Shown here in pieces: positions 37,169 to 46,665 of a stretch of 64,000 bases of DNA. The first letter of the stretch is position 1; each line of letters opens with the position of its first letter. Location of the stretch: NCBI RefSeq assembly GCF_927798175.1, contig NZ_CAKMMP010000020.1, positions 1-64,000 on the forward strand. Direction: 5' to 3'. The notes beneath the pieces are model-generated. The model saw only the letters and a program-made list of their open reading frames with translations. It was not told the DNA's origin and did not search any database. The position numbers and the translations under genes were made by a program. Origin of the DNA: Paenibacillus sp. JJ-223. Its GTDB lineage: Bacteria > Bacillota > Bacilli > Paenibacillales > Paenibacillaceae.

Positions 37169-37251
37169 TGTTTCCTCCCCGTCACCGATCCTTGGATCGG
37201 ATTTCTTGCCCAACCTTCCGTCTTGGCGACTCTTATATATATCTATACATT

Positions 37252-37287
37252 ATGACTGTATTGCCCGATATTCGGGTGCGCAGTCAT
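37252..37287. promoter_or_regulatory. Nested inverted repeat in the U32 leader
   Basis: Outer arms ATGACTG / CAGTCAT enclose CCCGA-TAT-TCGGG. The element lies between the promoter and start of the U32 gene, so it would fold in its 5' UTR. There is no T run and no recognisable riboswitch class. Confidence 0.5.
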
Positions 37288-37324
37288 CCATTTCCGGTCG
37301 ATCAGCAGTCATAACTCCTGAACT

Positions 37325-37353
37325 AGTATAGTGTATCACTTCTGTCTTGCCAC
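37325..37353 (-). promoter_or_regulatory. Candidate promoter of the U32 gene
   Basis: Minus strand GTGGCA (37353-37348), 17 bp, TATACT (37330-37325). It gives a 5' UTR of about 150 nt. Nothing else beyond the hairpins noted is seen in the 353-bp gap 37169-37521. Confidence 0.5.
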
Positions 37354-37449
37354 ATCTACGTTTTCCTGAAAAATCCGTATATTGTTACTGCAAACTTTTC
37401 CATATCATTTCAACTGCAAATTGGTAGTCATCACATGTCCTCGTATATG

Positions 37450-37478
37450 AAAAAACGGAAGGTCCAATGGACCCTCCG
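37450..37478 (-). terminator. Terminator of the htrA-stalk gene unit
   Basis: Minus strand CGGAGGGTCC-ATT-GGACCTTCCG followed by TTTTTT. Confidence 0.9.
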
Positions 37479-37521
37479 CCTGCGTATTTTGATCTCACGA
37501 TCTCCATATTGTTTCTTTTTA

Positions 37522-39429
37522 TTATTTAGTAAAAGTAAATGAGTTCACCGCTTTTTCCAGCGCCGCCACCTGCGCCTCCGTGCTGTTGGCATCGTTCAGA
37601 GCTGTTGTGATCGTGTACGTCATGCCGCCCTGTTCAATCACGATCTGCCGGCCGCTGTACGGGATGCCGTTCTCCACCTCATGGTATCGGAAGGAAAACG
37701 CCGGAATACCCGCAAACGTCAGTTCCTCGCTGCCGAGCAGCTTGAAATTTTTGCGTGATTTGGCCGCTTCCGCGTAGGCTTCCCGCAGCTGGCTGACCGT
37801 CATCTCCACCGAGCTGTTCGCGTTTGCGGCGATGGAAAATTCGCCTCCCGTGAACGTGTACATGACCGGCGAATACTCGAACTGGTCACTGTATGGCGTC
37901 CAATAGCGCGGGATGTTCACGCTGTACTGGTATCGTTTGGACGTGCGCTTCACCGTTTTGCTTTTATCGATCAGGTATGGATCTTCATCCAGCTGCCCGA
38001 AATTGTCAGCCACCGTATCGAAATCGATCTGCATGCTGTCCATCACCCGTTCAAACCATTTCCGATTGGCTTCCTGAGCCTCGGGGAACGAGAACTCTGC
38101 ATAATAACGGTAACCGTTCTTCTGCAGGAACACATCGAACTCCGTCTGCCAACCATCTCCGAAATTGTACCGGAACTCGCTGACCTCAGCCGTCTCGCCG
38201 GCAATGTTCATCGTATAGGAACGGACAGGTTCATAGCTTTCGCCCACGAACGTTTCGCGCATCCATTGATCCAGCTGGCCGCTCCATTCCTTTACGGTTG
38301 TTCTTGGGGGAGCGGAGGTCACGCGCAGCTGCAGAAATGCCCCGTTTTTGTCCTGGTACGTCATCTGATTGTTGTCCACCGACCAGCCTGCCGGTACCTG
38401 GAGCTCAATGCCATAATCTTCATTCGCCGCGAAACGCATGCCATCTTCAACGGTAGACAAATCCTTGATGCTTTTGTCCGATGCCGGAAAAGAAAGCTGG
38501 AAGGAATTCAACAGCGATGCGCGTTTGCCCAAATCTTTATAGTTCAGGGCCTCGGAGTCGGCCAGGTACACATCGTATTGGCGGCCTTCGCTGACATATT
38601 GCCGCATCTCCCAAAAGGTTCCGTCCGGATCCTTGCCAACGATTCGAGCGTACGGCGTTTCCCCCTTGGATACAGTCTGCCTGTCGAGCACCGTGCCACC
38701 GTTTATTTTCGCCTCTTGCACGAGCTGTTGCAGCATGTCATCCGGATCAAGGGCAACCTCCTGATCGCTGACGTATACCTCGAAGTAATAACTGCCATCC
38801 GTTGATCGGAACGACATCAATCGTTCCTGGTCCCCGCTCTGCAGGAACATCAGGTCTGCCGGGTAGTTGATGGACCAGCCGTAATAGCTGTTCCCCACCT
38901 TCGTTTTGTTATCGTCCAGGGCAATGTCATCCTCGTCATCCGGATCTGCCGCTTCGCTCCATTGAGGCAGTCGGATGACCAGTTCTCCCGAAGCGTTCGG
39001 TGCAAGCGTGGCTCCAATGCCTGCAGCTACGGGCCGCAAGGGCACCATTAACACCCCGTTGACCATTTGGGGAGCGGCGCCCATCTCTTTTTTTACGCCG
39101 TCTACCCAGGCAATGGTGCTGCCCATCGTCAGTGTGACGGTATGCGCGCCTTCCTTGATTTTGATCACGTCGTCCTTTTCCAGCCGGATTTCGCTGCCGA
39201 ACGCTTTTTTGAAAATCCCCACGGGAACCATGGTGACCCCATTCGTTTGATATGGCTTGATTATCGTTTGTTTGTTCCCATTGATATAAGCCCCTGTGCT
39301 GCCGGTTTTGATCCGCAGTTCACTGGTTATCATTTCCGCCGCGGATGCCCACTGGGGCATGGACACGCCTGCGGTTAATATGCCGGTCAATATCGCTGTG
39401 CCAAGCACATGCATAACATGCTTTTTCAT
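37522..39429 (-). CDS. Secreted protein with copper-amine-oxidase-like 'stalk' domain and three related C-terminal domains
   Basis: 635 residues. A signal peptide ends near residue 30. Residues about 33-155 are two stalk-type repeats (AYINGNKQTIIKPYQTNGV and AWVDGVKKEMG...VNGVLMVPLRP), a fold common in Paenibacillus surface proteins. Three loosely similar blocks follow, beginning YYGWSINYPADL (about 180), YGIELQVPAGW (about 340) and YQYSVNIPRYW (about 495); they resemble PsbP/Mog1-like lipoprotein domains. No catalytic residues are recognised. It lies 54 bp after htrA with a shared terminator, so it may be a client or partner of that protease. Confidence 0.75.
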   Translation of the reverse strand: MKKHVMHVLGTAILTGILTAGVSMPQWASAAEMITSELRIKTGSTGAYINGNKQTIIKPYQTNGVTMVPVGIFKKAFGSEIRLEKDDVIKIKEGAHTVTLTMGSTIAWVDGVKKEMGAAPQMVNGVLMVPLRPVAAGIGATLAPNASGELVIRLPQWSEAADPDDEDDIALDDNKTKVGNSYYGWSINYPADLMFLQSGDQERLMSFRSTDGSYYFEVYVSDQEVALDPDDMLQQLVQEAKINGGTVLDRQTVSKGETPYARIVGKDPDGTFWEMRQYVSEGRQYDVYLADSEALNYKDLGKRASLLNSFQLSFPASDKSIKDLSTVEDGMRFAANEDYGIELQVPAGWSVDNNQMTYQDKNGAFLQLRVTSAPPRTTVKEWSGQLDQWMRETFVGESYEPVRSYTMNIAGETAEVSEFRYNFGDGWQTEFDVFLQKNGYRYYAEFSFPEAQEANRKWFERVMDSMQIDFDTVADNFGQLDEDPYLIDKSKTVKRTSKRYQYSVNIPRYWTPYSDQFEYSPVMYTFTGGEFSIAANANSSVEMTVSQLREAYAEAAKSRKNFKLLGSEELTFAGIPAFSFRYHEVENGIPYSGRQIVIEQGGMTYTITTALNDANSTEAQVAALEKAVNSFTFTK

Positions 39430-39483
39430 TTCGTTTTTCTTCCTTTCGGGATTCGCTCTGTATCATGGGTGAACACACTAATC

Positions 39484-40653
39484 CTATTGTTCTTCGGCAT
39501 ACGCCTCATCGGAATCGGAATCCGGATCAAGCCCCACGTCGGCGAAATCAGCCAATGCCAGCGTACGCGTAACGATATCTCCGTCCGACTGCATCAACAG
39601 CTTCACTTTTTGCCCCGGCAAATAGCCTTTCAACAGTTCGTTGATGTCCACCATCGACGTTATGCGTGTTCCCGCGACGCTGTATAACAGATCGCCTTCC
39701 TTGATTTTGGCTTTGCTCGCTTCGGGCGACAGCACACCCGTCACGGTCAACGGGTCGTCTGTCGGAAGCCCCACAATGGCGGACCAGCTCTCTTCGAGCT
39801 CAAGTCCCAGACTTGCCCGCTTCACTTCTCCGTATTTGAAAAAATGCTGGATCACATATTGGACCGTATCCACAGGGATGGAGAACCCCATGTTTTCAAT
39901 GCCCACCTCGGCGAACTTCATGGAGTTGATGCCAACCACCTCGCCTTTCAGATTGACCAAAGGCCCTCCGCTATTGCCCGGGTTGATGGCCGTGTCCGTC
40001 TGGATCAGACGATACGTTTCCTGTACGCCGCGGTTCAGACCGCTGATTACGCCGACGCTCGCCGAATTTCGCAGGGAAAACGAAATCGGCGTGCCGATCG
40101 CGATGACCGTTTCCCCAACGACGGCTTGCGAAGCTTTGGCAAAGGTCGCAGGCTGAAGCGACTTGCCATTGATTTTGATCAATGCAATATCGCTTAACGG
40201 ATCGCTGTAGCTCTCGGTGATCTTATATGTATTGCCATCTGTCGTAACGACGACCGGGTTGTCCAACCCGTCAATGACGTGAGCGTTCGTGACAATCCAG
40301 CCATTCGGGCGAATTATGACGCCTGTGCCATGGGCAAGATTGTAACGGTCCGCTGTTCCTGTGGTTCCTTCGGTGGATTTGCCGATAATGCCTACTACAG
40401 AAGGTGAAACTTTTTCGATGACCTTGGGGATGGCTTCATTCCCTTTATACTGGTACAATCCTGTCTGTGCATCGTATTGCCCGCTGCCTCCCAATGCCTT
40501 GACCAGATCAGCCGTGCTGACATATACCTGTCCGTCAATCACTTTTGCCTTCATGTTCGCCGCTGCCTGTGCCGGTCCGGGTGTCAACGCAACCCCGATG
40601 GACAACACTGCAGCCATGAACACGGCCATGCTTTTTTTCCCCAATGCTTTCAT
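39484..40653 (-). CDS. Secreted HtrA-like serine protease with PDZ domain
   Basis: 389 residues. Signal peptide (about 1-31), a short stalk-like segment (KVIDGQVYVSTADLVKALGG), then the trypsin-like domain with His125 (TNAHVI), Asp155 (SDIALIK) and Ser228 (GNSGGP), and a PDZ domain (about 280-370). HtrA proteases remove damaged exported proteins. Unlike membrane-anchored HtrA of Bacillus, this copy looks fully secreted with a cleavable signal. It is first of a two-gene unit with the stalk protein. The 5' region to 40835 shows no clear promoter. Confidence 0.88.
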   Translation of the reverse strand: MKALGKKSMAVFMAAVLSIGVALTPGPAQAAANMKAKVIDGQVYVSTADLVKALGGSGQYDAQTGLYQYKGNEAIPKVIEKVSPSVVGIIGKSTEGTTGTADRYNLAHGTGVIIRPNGWIVTNAHVIDGLDNPVVVTTDGNTYKITESYSDPLSDIALIKINGKSLQPATFAKASQAVVGETVIAIGTPISFSLRNSASVGVISGLNRGVQETYRLIQTDTAINPGNSGGPLVNLKGEVVGINSMKFAEVGIENMGFSIPVDTVQYVIQHFFKYGEVKRASLGLELEESWSAIVGLPTDDPLTVTGVLSPEASKAKIKEGDLLYSVAGTRITSMVDINELLKGYLPGQKVKLLMQSDGDIVTRTLALADFADVGLDPDSDSDEAYAEEQ

Positions 40654-40835
40654 TCTCTCAACCTACCCTCTTTTAATAAAACAATCTGCACGCACACATG
40701 TCATCCTGGTGGATCCTACGATTCAAACGGAAGTTTCATATGGGTAAGTTCCAATGTAACATACAAAATATTCCTGCACAATTGACTATGGACCTGATTT
40801 CTCGCAGCAACATCTCAAGGCCGTCCAGAATCTAT

Positions 40836-40877
40836 TAAAAATAAAAAAACACCCTCCATGGAAGTTGGAAAGTGTTT
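40836..40877 (-). terminator. Terminator of the small membrane protein gene
   Basis: Minus strand 11-bp stem (two G-U pairs) AAACACTTTCC / GGAGGGTGTTT, then TTTTTTATTTTTA. Confidence 0.88.
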
Positions 40878-40926
40878 GATGATTCGGGTTCTCATGCTGT
40901 TATGTACTTGTCGGTCGCATCATTCA

Positions 40927-41139
40927 TCAGGAACCGAACCAGCCGGTAATCATGGCATAATCGGTCATCAGAAACACCAACAGACTGACGACGGCAAATC
41001 CGATGGCAAACACGTTTTTCTTTGGAGCCCGTAGCAACCGAATCAACCCGATCAAGATGATGACGGTAAACAATAGAACAAAGATGTCAAACGCATTGAA
41101 ATTCGATGTACTCGCCGTGGCGGCTTCTGCAAGCAGCAT
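40927..41139 (-). CDS. Small membrane protein, 70 residues
   Basis: Two predicted membrane helices (about 15-35 and 42-62), joined by a short basic loop RLLRAPKKN; it ends TGWFGS. It faintly resembles the DUF2759 group of short Bacillus membrane proteins. Function unknown. ATG at 41139 is chosen because GGAGGT lies 10 nt upstream; an open frame to 41181 has no ribosome site. It has a strong promoter and its own terminator, so it is a genuine single-gene unit. Confidence 0.75.
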   Translation of the reverse strand: MLLAEAATASTSNFNAFDIFVLLFTVIILIGLIRLLRAPKKNVFAIGFAVVSLLVFLMTDYAMITGWFGS

Positions 41140-41198
41140 GGATAGACAGACCTCCTCACCATAGTTGAACATCCAACACATCCCTGAGTTCTTTCTCT

Positions 41199-41227
41199 AT
41201 GTTATCCGTCCCCCGCTTGCAATGCAA
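41199..41227 (-). promoter_or_regulatory. Promoter of the small membrane protein, overlapped by a palindrome
   Basis: Minus strand -35 TTGCAT (41227-41222), 17 bp, -10 TAACAT (41204-41199). The -35 box sits inside the 15-base palindrome GCTTGCA-A-TGCAAGC (41215-41229), a possible repressor site. The rest of the gap up to 41472 shows no gene. Confidence 0.75.
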
Positions 41228-41472
41228 GCACTTTCATCCAAAAATACGAAAAACAGGATAACGAAAACGGCCCCAAACCGGGAAAGGAAAGAACTCCACT
41301 CTCTACTGAAGAACGTGAATAATAAACCTCATTCCACAATCGATAAAGAGCAGTTCCCTTTCATAGGGGGCCGTAAATCGCAATCCAGCTAATTGTCATC
41401 CAAGGTCCTGAACCCTTTGGACCGCCCTTGCACCAATGATGATGGGCTTGGGCTTCGAGCGATCCATTCGGA

Positions 41473-44331
41473 TTATTGGGTGAGCTGCAGCGCTTTGCTT
41501 CGTTCCGTATCGCGCTCCAGAATCGGTTTCAGGTACTTGCCTGTATAGGATTCCTCTACTTTCACGATATCCTCCGGCGTTCCGGTCGCCACGATCGTTC
41601 CGCCGCCGCTGCCGCCTTCCGGCCCGAGGTCGATAATGTAATCGGCGGTCTTGATGACGTCCAGGTTATGCTCGATGACAAGCACCGATTCTCCCGAATC
41701 GACCAGACGGTGCAAGACGTTAAGCAACCGGTCGATATCGTCGACATGCAGCCCGGTTGTCGGCTCGTCCAGGATGTAAATCGTTTTGCCCGTGCTCCGG
41801 CGATACAGTTCGGAAGCCAGCTTCACGCGCTGCGCTTCGCCCCCGGAAAGCGTCGTTGCCGGCTGGCCCAGGTTGACATAGCCAAGACCTACGTCAAGCA
41901 GCGTTTGCAACTTGCGATGAATCTTCGGAATGTTCTCGAAGAACCGGGTCGCATCCTCCACCGTCATGTCGAGCACATCGGCAATGCTTTTGTTTTTGTA
42001 TTTGACTTCAAGGGTTTCCCGATTGTAGCGTTTGCCCTTGCAGACTTCGCACGGAACGTAAACGTCCGGCAGGAAGTGCATCTCGATCTTGATGATGCCG
42101 TCCCCGCGGCAAGCTTCGCAGCGCCCGCCCTTGATGTTGAAACTGAAGCGGCCTTTCTTGTATCCGCGTACCTTCGCTTCATTGGTTTGCGAGAACAGGT
42201 CGCGAATGTCGTCGAAGACGCCGGTATACGTTGCCGGATTGGAACGCGGCGTACGGCCGATCGGCGATTGGTCGATATCGATGACCTTGTCCACATGCTC
42301 AAGGCCGCGAATCTCTTTATATTGTCCGGGACGAACACGTGCCCGATTCAGGTCACGCGCCAGCGTTTTATACAAAATTTCGTTCACCAGCGTGGATTTT
42401 CCCGATCCGGATACCCCCGTCACCGCAGTAAACACACCCACCGGAATTTTGACGTTCAGGTTTTTGAGGTTATTCTCCTTCGCCCCGCGTATTTCCAGCC
42501 AGCGATCTCCCACGCTGCGGCGCTCGTTGCGGATCGGAATGAACTTGCGGCCGCTCAAATACTGGCCTGTCAACGAGTTTTCATTGTTCATGATCTCTTC
42601 CGGCGTTCCCTGCGCCATAATGGTTCCGCCATGAATACCGGCTCCAGGTCCGATATCGATAATATAGTCGGCTGCCATCATGGTGTCCTCGTCGTGCTCG
42701 ACAACGATAAGGGTATTACCGATGTCCCGCATATGCGCAAGCGTCGCAATCAGGCGGTCGTTATCCCGCTGATGCAGCCCGATGCTCGGCTCGTCCAAAA
42801 TGTACAGCACGCCCATGAGACTTGAACCGATCTGTGTAGCCAAACGGATCCGCTGGGCCTCGCCGCCCGACAACGTTCCCGCGGCACGGCTCATGGTCAG
42901 ATAGTCCAAACCAACGTTCACCAGGAAGCCGAGACGGCTGTTGATTTCCTTCAAGATCAGCCGCGCAATGGATTCTTCTTTTTCGCTCAGCTGCAGCGAC
43001 TCAAAGAACCGGCCGGCCTCGCCGATGGACAATCCTGTGACGTAAGCCATATTGTGGTCGTTAATGGTCACTGCCAGACTCTCGCGCTTGAGGCGTTGTC
43101 CTTTGCAAGTACCGCATGGTTTCGCGCTCATGTACCCTTCAATGAATTCGCGAATGCCGTCGGATGCCGTTTCGCGGTAACGCCGCTCGAGATTGTTCAC
43201 GATGCCCTCGAACGTCACCATCGCTTCCTTGCGTTGGCCAAAATCATTTTCGTACCGGAAACGAACTTTTTCCGAACCTGTTCCGTGCAGCAATTTGTTC
43301 ATTTGCTCCGCAGGCAGCTCTTCGACAGGAACGTCCTGCGGAATGTTAAAGTGCTCACACACCGATCTGAGGAATTGGGGATAGTACGTCGAAGTACCTC
43401 CCGTCCAAGCATCAAAAGCGCCCTCTTCGATCGTTTTGCTCCGATCGGGAACGAGCAGATCGGGGTCCACGATCATTTTGACGCCCAAACCGTCGCAATC
43501 CGGACAAGCACCGAACGGGCTGTTGAAAGAAAACATTCGCGGTGCCAGCTCGTCCATGCTGAAGCCGCAGATCGGACAAGCAAAGGTCGAACTGAAGCGC
43601 AGCTCCTCCTGATCGATGATATCTACCAGCAGCTGTCCTCCCGACAGATTCAATGCGGTTTCGATCGAATCGGCCAGCCGTGCTTGTACTTCTTCCTTAA
43701 TGACGATCCGGTCCACGACGACTTCGATCGTATGCTTTTTGTTTTTCTCCAGCTGGATGTCTTCGGACAAGTCACGCAGCTCGCCATCTACGCGTACGCG
43801 CACAAAACCCTGTTTGGCCACGTCCGAGAACACGCTTTTGTGTTCGCCCTTGCGCCCTGAAACGATCGGCGCCAAAATCTGCAACCGCGTCCGCTCCGGA
43901 TATTGCATGATGCGATCCACCATTTGCTCAACGGTCTGGGAAGTGATCTCGACCCCATGGTCCGGACAATGCGGATGCCCGATGCGCGCAAACAGCAAAC
44001 GCAAGTAGTCATAGATTTCCGTTACGGTTCCCACCGTAGAACGCGGGTTGCGGCTCGTCGTTTTCTGATCGATGGAAATGGCCGGTGACAGCCCTTCAAT
44101 CGAGTCCACGTCCGGTTTCTCCATCTGGCCCAGAAACTGTCTGGCATACGCCGATAACGATTCCACGTAGCGCCGCTGTCCTTCGGCATATATCGTATCA
44201 AAGGCCAGCGAGGACTTGCCCGAACCACTCAGCCCCGTCAAAACGACAAATCGGTCACGCGGGATGGTTATGTCGATGTTTTTCAAATTGTGCGCTCGCG
44301 CGCCTTTAATGACAATATTCTCGCTCGCCAA
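41473..44331 (-). CDS. uvrA: Excinuclease ABC subunit A (UvrA)
   Basis: 952 residues, normal length. Damage-recognition ATPase of nucleotide excision repair; it loads UvrB. Two ABC modules: Walker A GLSGSGKSSLAF (about 32) and GVSGSGKSTL (about 645), two signatures with LSGGEAQRI/RV, and zinc-binding cysteine pairs CPIC...CPDC (about 255-283) and CEAC...CEVC (about 740-765). It lies 253 bp after uvrB with a large hairpin and a possible promoter in between. Confidence 0.98.
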   Translation of the reverse strand: MASENIVIKGARAHNLKNIDITIPRDRFVVLTGLSGSGKSSLAFDTIYAEGQRRYVESLSAYARQFLGQMEKPDVDSIEGLSPAISIDQKTTSRNPRSTVGTVTEIYDYLRLLFARIGHPHCPDHGVEITSQTVEQMVDRIMQYPERTRLQILAPIVSGRKGEHKSVFSDVAKQGFVRVRVDGELRDLSEDIQLEKNKKHTIEVVVDRIVIKEEVQARLADSIETALNLSGGQLLVDIIDQEELRFSSTFACPICGFSMDELAPRMFSFNSPFGACPDCDGLGVKMIVDPDLLVPDRSKTIEEGAFDAWTGGTSTYYPQFLRSVCEHFNIPQDVPVEELPAEQMNKLLHGTGSEKVRFRYENDFGQRKEAMVTFEGIVNNLERRYRETASDGIREFIEGYMSAKPCGTCKGQRLKRESLAVTINDHNMAYVTGLSIGEAGRFFESLQLSEKEESIARLILKEINSRLGFLVNVGLDYLTMSRAAGTLSGGEAQRIRLATQIGSSLMGVLYILDEPSIGLHQRDNDRLIATLAHMRDIGNTLIVVEHDEDTMMAADYIIDIGPGAGIHGGTIMAQGTPEEIMNNENSLTGQYLSGRKFIPIRNERRSVGDRWLEIRGAKENNLKNLNVKIPVGVFTAVTGVSGSGKSTLVNEILYKTLARDLNRARVRPGQYKEIRGLEHVDKVIDIDQSPIGRTPRSNPATYTGVFDDIRDLFSQTNEAKVRGYKKGRFSFNIKGGRCEACRGDGIIKIEMHFLPDVYVPCEVCKGKRYNRETLEVKYKNKSIADVLDMTVEDATRFFENIPKIHRKLQTLLDVGLGYVNLGQPATTLSGGEAQRVKLASELYRRSTGKTIYILDEPTTGLHVDDIDRLLNVLHRLVDSGESVLVIEHNLDVIKTADYIIDLGPEGGSGGGTIVATGTPEDIVKVEESYTGKYLKPILERDTERSKALQLTQ

Positions 44332-44412
44332 TGGTTATCCACCCTTTCAACAGTCAAAATCTTGCCAACCTTCCATCCTATTAACCTTTTAACCCATTTG
44401 TTTGTTAGTACC

Positions 44413-44441
44413 AGTATAGACTCGTTTCCGAAATTTCAACA
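44413..44441 (-). promoter_or_regulatory. Candidate uvrA promoter
   Basis: Minus strand -10 TATACT (44418-44413) with TGTTGA (44441-44436) 17 bp upstream, or TTGAAA at 15 bp. Just upstream stands a tandem 10-bp direct repeat ATGATCGGT(C/T) at 44449-44468. Confidence 0.45.
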
Positions 44442-44503
44442 TGGCAATATGATCGGTCATGATCGGTTCTAATTGTATAAAGCCAAATCTACCAAGCCTT
44501 ACT

Positions 44504-44539
44504 CAACAAGAGAACGGCCGTCCGGCCGTTCTCTTGTTG
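44504..44539. terminator. Perfect 17-bp hairpin between uvrB and uvrA
   Basis: CAACAAGAGAACGGCCG-TC-CGGCCGTTCTCTTGTTG. It is very stable, but only weak T runs follow (TTGTTGAGT on the minus strand). It lies 45 bp after the uvrB stop and could partly terminate, or protect the uvrB mRNA 3' end. Confidence 0.65.
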
Positions 44540-44584
44540 CAATCATTCTTCACCATTCCCCGAATGCCAAGGAACTGCTCCGAC

Positions 44585-46576
44585 TTATTCGGCTCGAAGT
44601 TCAAGCAGCGCGTCGCGAAGCTCGGCGGCACGTTCGAATTGCAGGTTCTTGGCAGCATCCTTCATCTCTGCCTCCAGGCGTTGAATCAGCGACTGGCGCT
44701 CCTTCTTCGACATTTTGCCGGCCGCGCCGGACAAGTATTCGTTCTTCGATTCGGCCACCTTGGTCGCCTCGATCACGTCACGCACTTTTTTGCGGATTGT
44801 CTGCGGCGTAATGCCGTGCTTCTCGTTGTACGCGATCTGGATGGAGCGGCGACGTTCCGTTTCCTTGATCGCCATGTCCATCGAATCGGTCACCTTGTCG
44901 CCATACAATATAACCCTGCCCTCGCTGTTCCTCGCGGCCCGGCCGATCGTCTGGATCAGCGAACGCTCGGAACGAAGGAATCCTTCCTTGTCGGCATCCA
45001 GAATCGCCACCAGCGATACCTCAGGCAAATCCAGTCCTTCCCTCAGCAGGTTGATGCCGATCAGCACGTGGAACGTCCCCAGCCTCAGATCACGAAGGAT
45101 GGCCATCCGTTCCAGCGTTTTGATATCCGAATGCAGATATCGCACCTTGATCCCGATTTCCTTCAGGTAGTCGGTCAGGTCCTCGGCCATTTTCTTCGTC
45201 AGCGTGGTGATCAGCACGCGCTCATCCTTCTCGATCCGGTCGCGAATTTCCCCGATGAGATCATCGATCTGGCCTTTTGTAGGACGCAGGTCAATGACAG
45301 GGTCAAGCAGGCCGGTAGGTCGAATGATTTGTTCCACCATTTTATCGGTATGTTCGATTTCATATGGTCCCGGCGTTGCCGATACGTAGATGATCTGGTT
45401 CATCTTTTCCTCGAATTCCTCGAACTTGAGCGGACGGTTATCCAGTGCCGACGGCAGACGGAAGCCGTGTTCGACCAGCACGGTTTTGCGTGCCTGGTCA
45501 CCGTTGTACATGGCCCGGATCTGCGGCAGCGTCACGTGCGACTCATCAACCACAATCAGCATGTCGTCCGGAAAATAATCCAGCAGCGTATAAGGCGTGT
45601 CGCCACGTTCGCGGAACGTCAGCGGCCCCGAGTAGTTCTCGATACCCGAACAGAAACCGACTTCCTTCATCATTTCGATATCGTACCGCGTGCGTTGCTC
45701 CAAGCGTTGGGCCTCAAGCAGCTTGCCTTGCTCCCGGAACTTCTCAAGCTGCTCCTCAAGCTCCCGTTCGATATTGACCAATGCGGCGCGCATCGTCTCT
45801 TCCTGGGTAACGAAGTGAGACGCCGGGAAGATCGCGATATGCTCGCGCTCGCCGATCAGTTCCCCCGTCAGCACGTCGATTTCGGTAATGCGTTCGATCT
45901 CGTCGCCGAACAGCTCGACCCGGACAGCATGCTCGCCTTTCGATGCCGGGAAAATCTCGATGACGTCGCCGCGCACTCGAAAGGTGCCGCGCACGAAGTT
46001 GATGTCGTTCCGCTGGTACTGTATTTCCACCAGACGGGACAGAATCTGGTTTCGCGGTTTCTCCATGCCCACCCTGAGGGACAGCAGCATGTTGGAATAT
46101 TCGTGCGGCGATCCAAGACCGTAGATGCAGGACACGCTCGCTACGATAATGACATCCCGGCGTTCGAACAGCGAACTGGTCGCCGCATGCCGGAGCTTGT
46201 CGATTTCCTCGTTGATGCTCGAATCTTTCTCGATGTAGGTATCGGAGGAAGGAATGTAGGCTTCCGGCTGGTAATAGTCGTAATAACTTACGAAATACTC
46301 CACCATGTTGTTCGGAAAAAATTCCTTGAATTCGCTCGCAAGCTGGGCAGCCAGCGTTTTGTTGTGGGCAATGACCAGCGTCGGGCGCTGCAGTTTGGCA
46401 ATGGTTTGTGCAATGGTGAACGTCTTGCCCGTTCCGGTCGCCCCCAGGAGCGTCTGATACCTCTTCCCTTCCTGAACGCCCTTCACCAACTGTTCGATGG
46501 CTGCAGGCTGATCACCTTGGGGAGAAAACTCTGACTCGATTTCGAACGTTTTGTCGCTCATGATAATATCGCTCAT
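44585..46576 (-). CDS. uvrB: Excinuclease ABC subunit B (UvrB)
   Basis: 663 residues. Helicase-fold core of excision repair that verifies damage and recruits UvrC. Walker A GATGTGKTF near 45, the beta-hairpin YYDYYQPEAYIPSSDTYIEK near 98-117, DESHVTLPQ, and a C-terminal UVR coiled coil (about 625-660) that binds UvrC. GGGTGAG lies 8 nt before the ATG. The promoter with a LexA-like box upstream implies SOS control. Confidence 0.98.
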   Translation of the reverse strand: MSDIIMSDKTFEIESEFSPQGDQPAAIEQLVKGVQEGKRYQTLLGATGTGKTFTIAQTIAKLQRPTLVIAHNKTLAAQLASEFKEFFPNNMVEYFVSYYDYYQPEAYIPSSDTYIEKDSSINEEIDKLRHAATSSLFERRDVIIVASVSCIYGLGSPHEYSNMLLSLRVGMEKPRNQILSRLVEIQYQRNDINFVRGTFRVRGDVIEIFPASKGEHAVRVELFGDEIERITEIDVLTGELIGEREHIAIFPASHFVTQEETMRAALVNIERELEEQLEKFREQGKLLEAQRLEQRTRYDIEMMKEVGFCSGIENYSGPLTFRERGDTPYTLLDYFPDDMLIVVDESHVTLPQIRAMYNGDQARKTVLVEHGFRLPSALDNRPLKFEEFEEKMNQIIYVSATPGPYEIEHTDKMVEQIIRPTGLLDPVIDLRPTKGQIDDLIGEIRDRIEKDERVLITTLTKKMAEDLTDYLKEIGIKVRYLHSDIKTLERMAILRDLRLGTFHVLIGINLLREGLDLPEVSLVAILDADKEGFLRSERSLIQTIGRAARNSEGRVILYGDKVTDSMDMAIKETERRRSIQIAYNEKHGITPQTIRKKVRDVIEATKVAESKNEYLSGAAGKMSKKERQSLIQRLEAEMKDAAKNLQFERAAELRDALLELRAE

Positions 46577-46639
46577 TGCCGTATCTCACCCTATCGTCTA
46601 AAATAATAGTCACTATATATTGTCGAAGTTCCCCGAATT

Positions 46640-46663
46640 TTGATATGGGAAAACTTATATCAA
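46640..46663. other. Inverted repeat TTGATAT-N10-ATATCAA in the uvrB leader
   Basis: 7-bp perfect arms 10 bp apart, between uvrB and motA. It could be an operator or a transcript hairpin. Confidence 0.45.
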
Positions 46664-46665
46664 TA

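Noticed and set aside
44459..46534. 691-codon frame antisense to uvrB
   Set aside because: Shadow of uvrB. It also spans the uvrB-uvrA hairpin.
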